Of a stretch of DNA of 8,948 bases, positions 7,644-8,948 are shown piece by piece. The DNA lies in the NCBI GenBank assembly GCA_036660175.1, contig JAVXBD010000053.1, positions 1-8,948 of the forward strand. The letters are read 5' to 3'. The DNA comes from Christensenella sp036660175. Its GTDB lineage: Bacteria; Bacillota; Clostridia; Christensenellales; Christensenellaceae. Made by a program: the position numbers and the translations under genes. The notes beneath the pieces are model-generated. The model made no database searches. It saw nothing but the letters and a program-made list of their open reading frames with translations, and was not told the DNA's origin. The stretch's first letter is position 1, and each line of letters starts with the position of its first letter.

Positions 7644-7674
7644 TTTTAATAACTTCCTTCGTTAATTTCCTATA

Positions 7675-7703
7675 ATCATAAGGTGATTGACAACAAATGT
7701 CAA
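7675..7703 (-). promoter_or_regulatory. sigma-A type promoter of the ilv-leu operon
   Basis: On the minus strand a perfect -35 box TTGACA (7703-7698) is followed by a 17-bp spacer and a -10 box TATGAT (7680-7675). Initiation is expected near 7670-7668, about 25 nt before the leader-peptide ATG. It is the best promoter in the window and is correctly placed for the leader and all six enzymes. I found no clear operator and no T-box sequence downstream of it. Confidence 0.88.
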
Positions 7704-7870
7704 GGCTTTACACAAAAAAACATAAAAATTTGCATATTTACACTTTTTATATTAAAATAAAGAAGTTATCAAAAAAATTACTCCTGCCTCTATTGTTAAG
7801 CGGATGTAACAGTCCCCTTGACGCATATGCACCACAAAACACTGCAATTTTAGATTTGTCCGACTCCTAA
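7697..7870 (+). CDS. possible 57-aa ORF with lipoprotein-like signal
   Basis: I do not recognise a family. This plus-strand ORF, divergent from the operon, has a basic segment (IKKLSKK, residues 21-27), a short hydrophobic stretch and LSGC (34-37), which fits a lipobox with C37 as the lipidated cysteine. Only 20 residues follow before the TAA. A weak ribosome-binding site (AGGTGA) lies about 10 nt before the ATG. Against it, the ATG falls inside the -35 region of the opposing ilv promoter, the 'signal' is far from the N-terminus, and the region is AT-rich. It may be the remnant of a divergent lipoprotein gene or a chance frame. Confidence 0.2.
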   Translation: MSRLYTKKHKNLHIYTFYIKIKKLSKKLLLPLLLSGCNSPLDAYAPQNTAILDLSDS

Positions 7871-8056
7871 TCGCTGGTGTGTAAGGTTAGCCGAGGGTAA
7901 ACAAGGAAAATTAAGAGTAGTTGTGAGCATCTGAAACTGGCTCTACAAAAGAAAGTGCAACGGTTCTGCAAAAGCAAATGCGATAGTAGAACCAAAAACC
8001 GAAAAATGACGGTTTACAGAAATATGTAATTTACAGACTGCCAAAAAAACATCTAT
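7871..8056. other. non-coding stretch with consecutive small hairpins
   Basis: I see no convincing gene here. Three short inverted repeats follow one another: GGTTCT (7962-7967) with AGAACC (7988-7993), AACCG (7997-8001) with CGGTT (8010-8014), and TTACA (8014-8018) with TGTAA (8025-8029). They could be part of a structured RNA upstream of the tRNA region or chance pairings in AT-rich DNA. A weak -35-like TTTACA occurs before the tRNA-like sequence, but its -10 match is poor, so the tRNA promoter is not identified. Confidence 0.3.
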
Positions 8057-8125
8057 GCACCAGTAACTCAGCTGGATAGAGCGTCCGCCTAAGCGGTAAA
8101 TCGTTCGTATCCACAACAGCCTTTT
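8057..8125 (+). pseudogene. degenerate tRNA, anticodon deleted (tRNA-Arg-like)
   Basis: The 5' half is clearly tRNA-like. A run of 20 bases (CTCAGCTGGATAGAGCGTCC, D arm into the anticodon stem) is identical to the intact tRNA-Arg at 8146. The anticodon stem survives as CCGC and GCGG, but the loop between them is only 4 nt (CTAA) where 7 are needed, so the anticodon is missing. Base 10 of the D stem is A against C. The T arm is damaged (TTCGTAT with no matching stem), and there is no 3' acceptor strand matching the 5' GCACCAG and no CCA. It looks like a decayed tandem copy. The 3' limit is approximate. Confidence 0.7.
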
Positions 8126-8145
8126 TCGGCAACAATTTCATAAAT

Positions 8146-8222
8146 GTCTTCGTAGCTCAGCTGGATAGAGCGTCCCCCTCCTAAGGGGAAGGCCAGCGGT
8201 TCAAATCCGCTCGAGGACACCA
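8146..8222 (+). tRNA. tRNA-Arg (anticodon CCT)
   Basis: This is a complete 77-nt cloverleaf. The acceptor stem pairs GTCTTCG with CGAGGAC (one G-U pair), and the D arm is GCTCAGCTGGATAGAGC. The anticodon stem is TCCCC/GGGGA around the loop CTCCTAA, which gives anticodon CCT and so reads AGG. The T arm is AGCGG, TTCAAAT, CCGCT. The discriminator is A and CCA is encoded (8220-8222). It is transcribed away from the ilv operon and is followed by a strong terminator. tRNA-Arg(CCT) genes are known integration targets for mobile elements, but no integrase is present in this window. Confidence 0.96.
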
Positions 8223-8227
8223 GCATG

Positions 8228-8269
8228 ACGCTGGACTCGATATCGAAAGATAGGGTTCAGCGTTTTATT
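8228..8269 (+). terminator. intrinsic terminator of the tRNA-Arg gene
   Basis: An 11-bp stem (ACGCTGGACTC with GGGTTCAGCGT, two G-U pairs) encloses a second small stem, TATC and GATA, capped by a GAAA tetraloop of the GNRA class. TTTTATT follows at 8263-8269. It starts 6 nt after the tRNA CCA end, which is the usual position for a tRNA transcription terminator. Confidence 0.88.
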
Positions 8270-8290
8270 AATACAAGCCAGAAAATAACT

Positions 8291-8334
8291 CTGTAAGCCT
8301 TTATTTATAAGGGTTTTCAGTTTTTTGTTTTTTT
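8291..8334 (+). terminator. second intrinsic terminator, plus strand
   Basis: The hairpin at 8291-8320 pairs CTG with CAG and, after one U-U mismatch, AAGCCTTTA with TAAGGGTTT (two G-U pairs) around a 4-nt loop. A very long T tract follows (TTTTTT, G, TTTTTTT). It is only about 21 nt after the tRNA terminator, so it either backs that one up or marks the 3' end of a lost gene. Confidence 0.75.
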
Positions 8335-8441
8335 CTTGCGTGTTTCGCTGCTTTGCTAATACGGCTGTATTTCTACTAATAAAAAATCCGAAAAACCGTA
8401 TTTGCTAATGACTGCACAAATCTCGCAGTTAACGTTTACTA

Positions 8442-8469
8442 AATATACCCTCATTAAAGAAAATGTCAA
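8442..8469 (-). promoter_or_regulatory. promoter-like site, minus strand, no evident gene
   Basis: TTGACA (8469-8464) and TATATT (8447-8442) are separated by 16 bp on the minus strand. The -35 region shares the 14 bases AAGCCTTGACATTT with the ilv promoter. Downstream lie only hairpins (ACTGC/GCAGT near 8411-8430, and AATACGG/CCGTATT) and then the antisense strand of the tRNA region. If active it would make a non-coding or antisense RNA. In such AT-rich DNA it may be fortuitous. Confidence 0.35.
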
Positions 8470-8648
8470 GGCTTACTTTTTGTAAAGAATATACTAATTT
8501 TAAAGTCTTATTTGAAGTGTACAGTAAAAAAGATGAAGCATATTTGAAACAGATTTTATAAATCTAATCATTAAACGATTACTGTTGTTGCTCTCACACC
8601 TCACATCATCAAAAACTTGTGTCATTTCGTTCCTAATTTAATATCATT
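8470..8648. other. AT-rich stretch without a supported gene
   Basis: Two very short overlapping frames exist. One is a 32-aa plus-strand ORF (8463-8561). The other is a 41-aa minus-strand ORF (8500-8625) with a weak AGGA before its ATG. Neither resembles a known protein, and each undermines the other. I consider this stretch decayed intergenic DNA. Confidence 0.3.
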
Positions 8649-8922
8649 TCATAAACAGCGCCACTTGCGTTTACTCTTGGGAATGTTCTGCAATATTTCA
8701 ATTACGCTTTTATGCTTGGCATTTGCCATTAAAATCGCAGTGTTAGCCTATAAATAACCTTAAGCATATCAGATTCGAACGATACGGTTTTCAAACAGAA
8801 TTTTTCCGCATGGCTGTGTTACCCTCGATAAAATCTGTGTATTTTTTTCTATTATACTCCAGTATGGTATCTATCGCCCCAAAAAGATTGTAGCCCGAAA
8901 TCAAGCGTTTGCTGTCAATCAT
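8649..8922 (-). pseudogene. ankyrin-like gene remnant interrupted by a short insertion
   Basis: Two minus-strand fragments appear to belong to one broken gene. The first starts at ATG 8922 (AAGGGG about 6 nt upstream) and runs 43 codons to 8791. It includes GAIDTILEY and ends its native part at FIEGNTA. The second (open from 8747, stop at 8649) reads NTAILMANAKHKSVIEILQN, which resembles the ankyrin helix-turn-helix pattern. If joined at the shared NTA, GAIDTIL and KSVIEIL fall 31 residues apart, close to the 33-residue ankyrin period. The intervening DNA contains the 44-bp repeat and shifts the frame. The remaining C-terminus is short. Function unknown; the ankyrin call rests on pattern alone. 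Confidence 0.5.
8761..8804. repeat. 44-bp direct repeat, right copy
   Basis: This is an exact copy of 111-154 in the same orientation, 8650 bp away. Here it lies inside a segment that splits the ankyrin-like remnant. That segment is bordered by the near-identical octamers gctgtgtt (8813-8820) and gcagtgtt (8737-8744), which may be a target duplication. Confidence 0.9.
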
Positions 8923-8948
8923 AACGCCCCTTGTGTACAGGCATCAAG

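Noticed and set aside
7491..7670. T-box riboswitch upstream of ilvB
   Set aside because: The leader is short (about 180 nt) and I find no conserved T-box stretch. A BCAA-rich leader ORF explains the terminator better.
111..8804. CRISPR array or an intact mobile element between the repeats
   Set aside because: There are only two repeat copies 8.65 kb apart, with no regular spacers, and no transposase, integrase or recombinase gene is present in the window.

Overview
The window carries a branched-chain amino acid operon read entirely on the minus strand, in the order promoter, leader peptide, attenuator, ilvB, ilvN, leuA, cimA, leuC, leuD (about 7703 down to 192). The window suggests a member of the Clostridia (Bacillota). 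The reasons are strong purine-rich Shine-Dalgarno sites, AT-rich spacers, the short 'archaeal/anaerobe type' LeuC (419 aa) and LeuD (163 aa), and a cimA gene placed among the leu genes. I cannot name the genus.

The enzymes work together as follows. IlvB and IlvN (acetohydroxyacid synthase) make the first intermediates for valine, leucine and isoleucine. LeuA starts the leucine branch from 2-ketoisovalerate. CimA condenses pyruvate with acetyl-CoA to citramalate, which gives a threonine-independent supply of 2-ketobutyrate for isoleucine. LeuC and LeuD form the isomerase that serves isopropylmalate and, by family knowledge, citramalate. ilvC, ilvD, leuB and a branched-chain aminotransferase are not in the window. 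No convincing terminator follows leuD, so the transcript may continue past coordinate 1.

The most informative regulatory region is 7491-7703. It has a near-consensus promoter, a 33-aa leader ORF with nine Ile/Val/Leu residues among 12, and a 9-bp intrinsic terminator followed by a U run just before ilvB. This is the layout of ribosome-mediated transcription attenuation. Bacillota ilv-leu operons usually carry a T-box at this place, and I see no T-box signature.

The right side (7700-8948) is accessory or decayed DNA. It holds a possible small plus-strand ORF with a lipobox, a degenerate tRNA whose anticodon is deleted, an intact tRNA-Arg(CCT), and two successive intrinsic terminators. Beyond these lie a promoter-like site and an ankyrin-like gene remnant interrupted by a short insertion. 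That insertion contains a 44-bp sequence repeated perfectly at the far left of the window (111-154 and 8761-8804), so the two copies bracket the whole operon and tRNA block.
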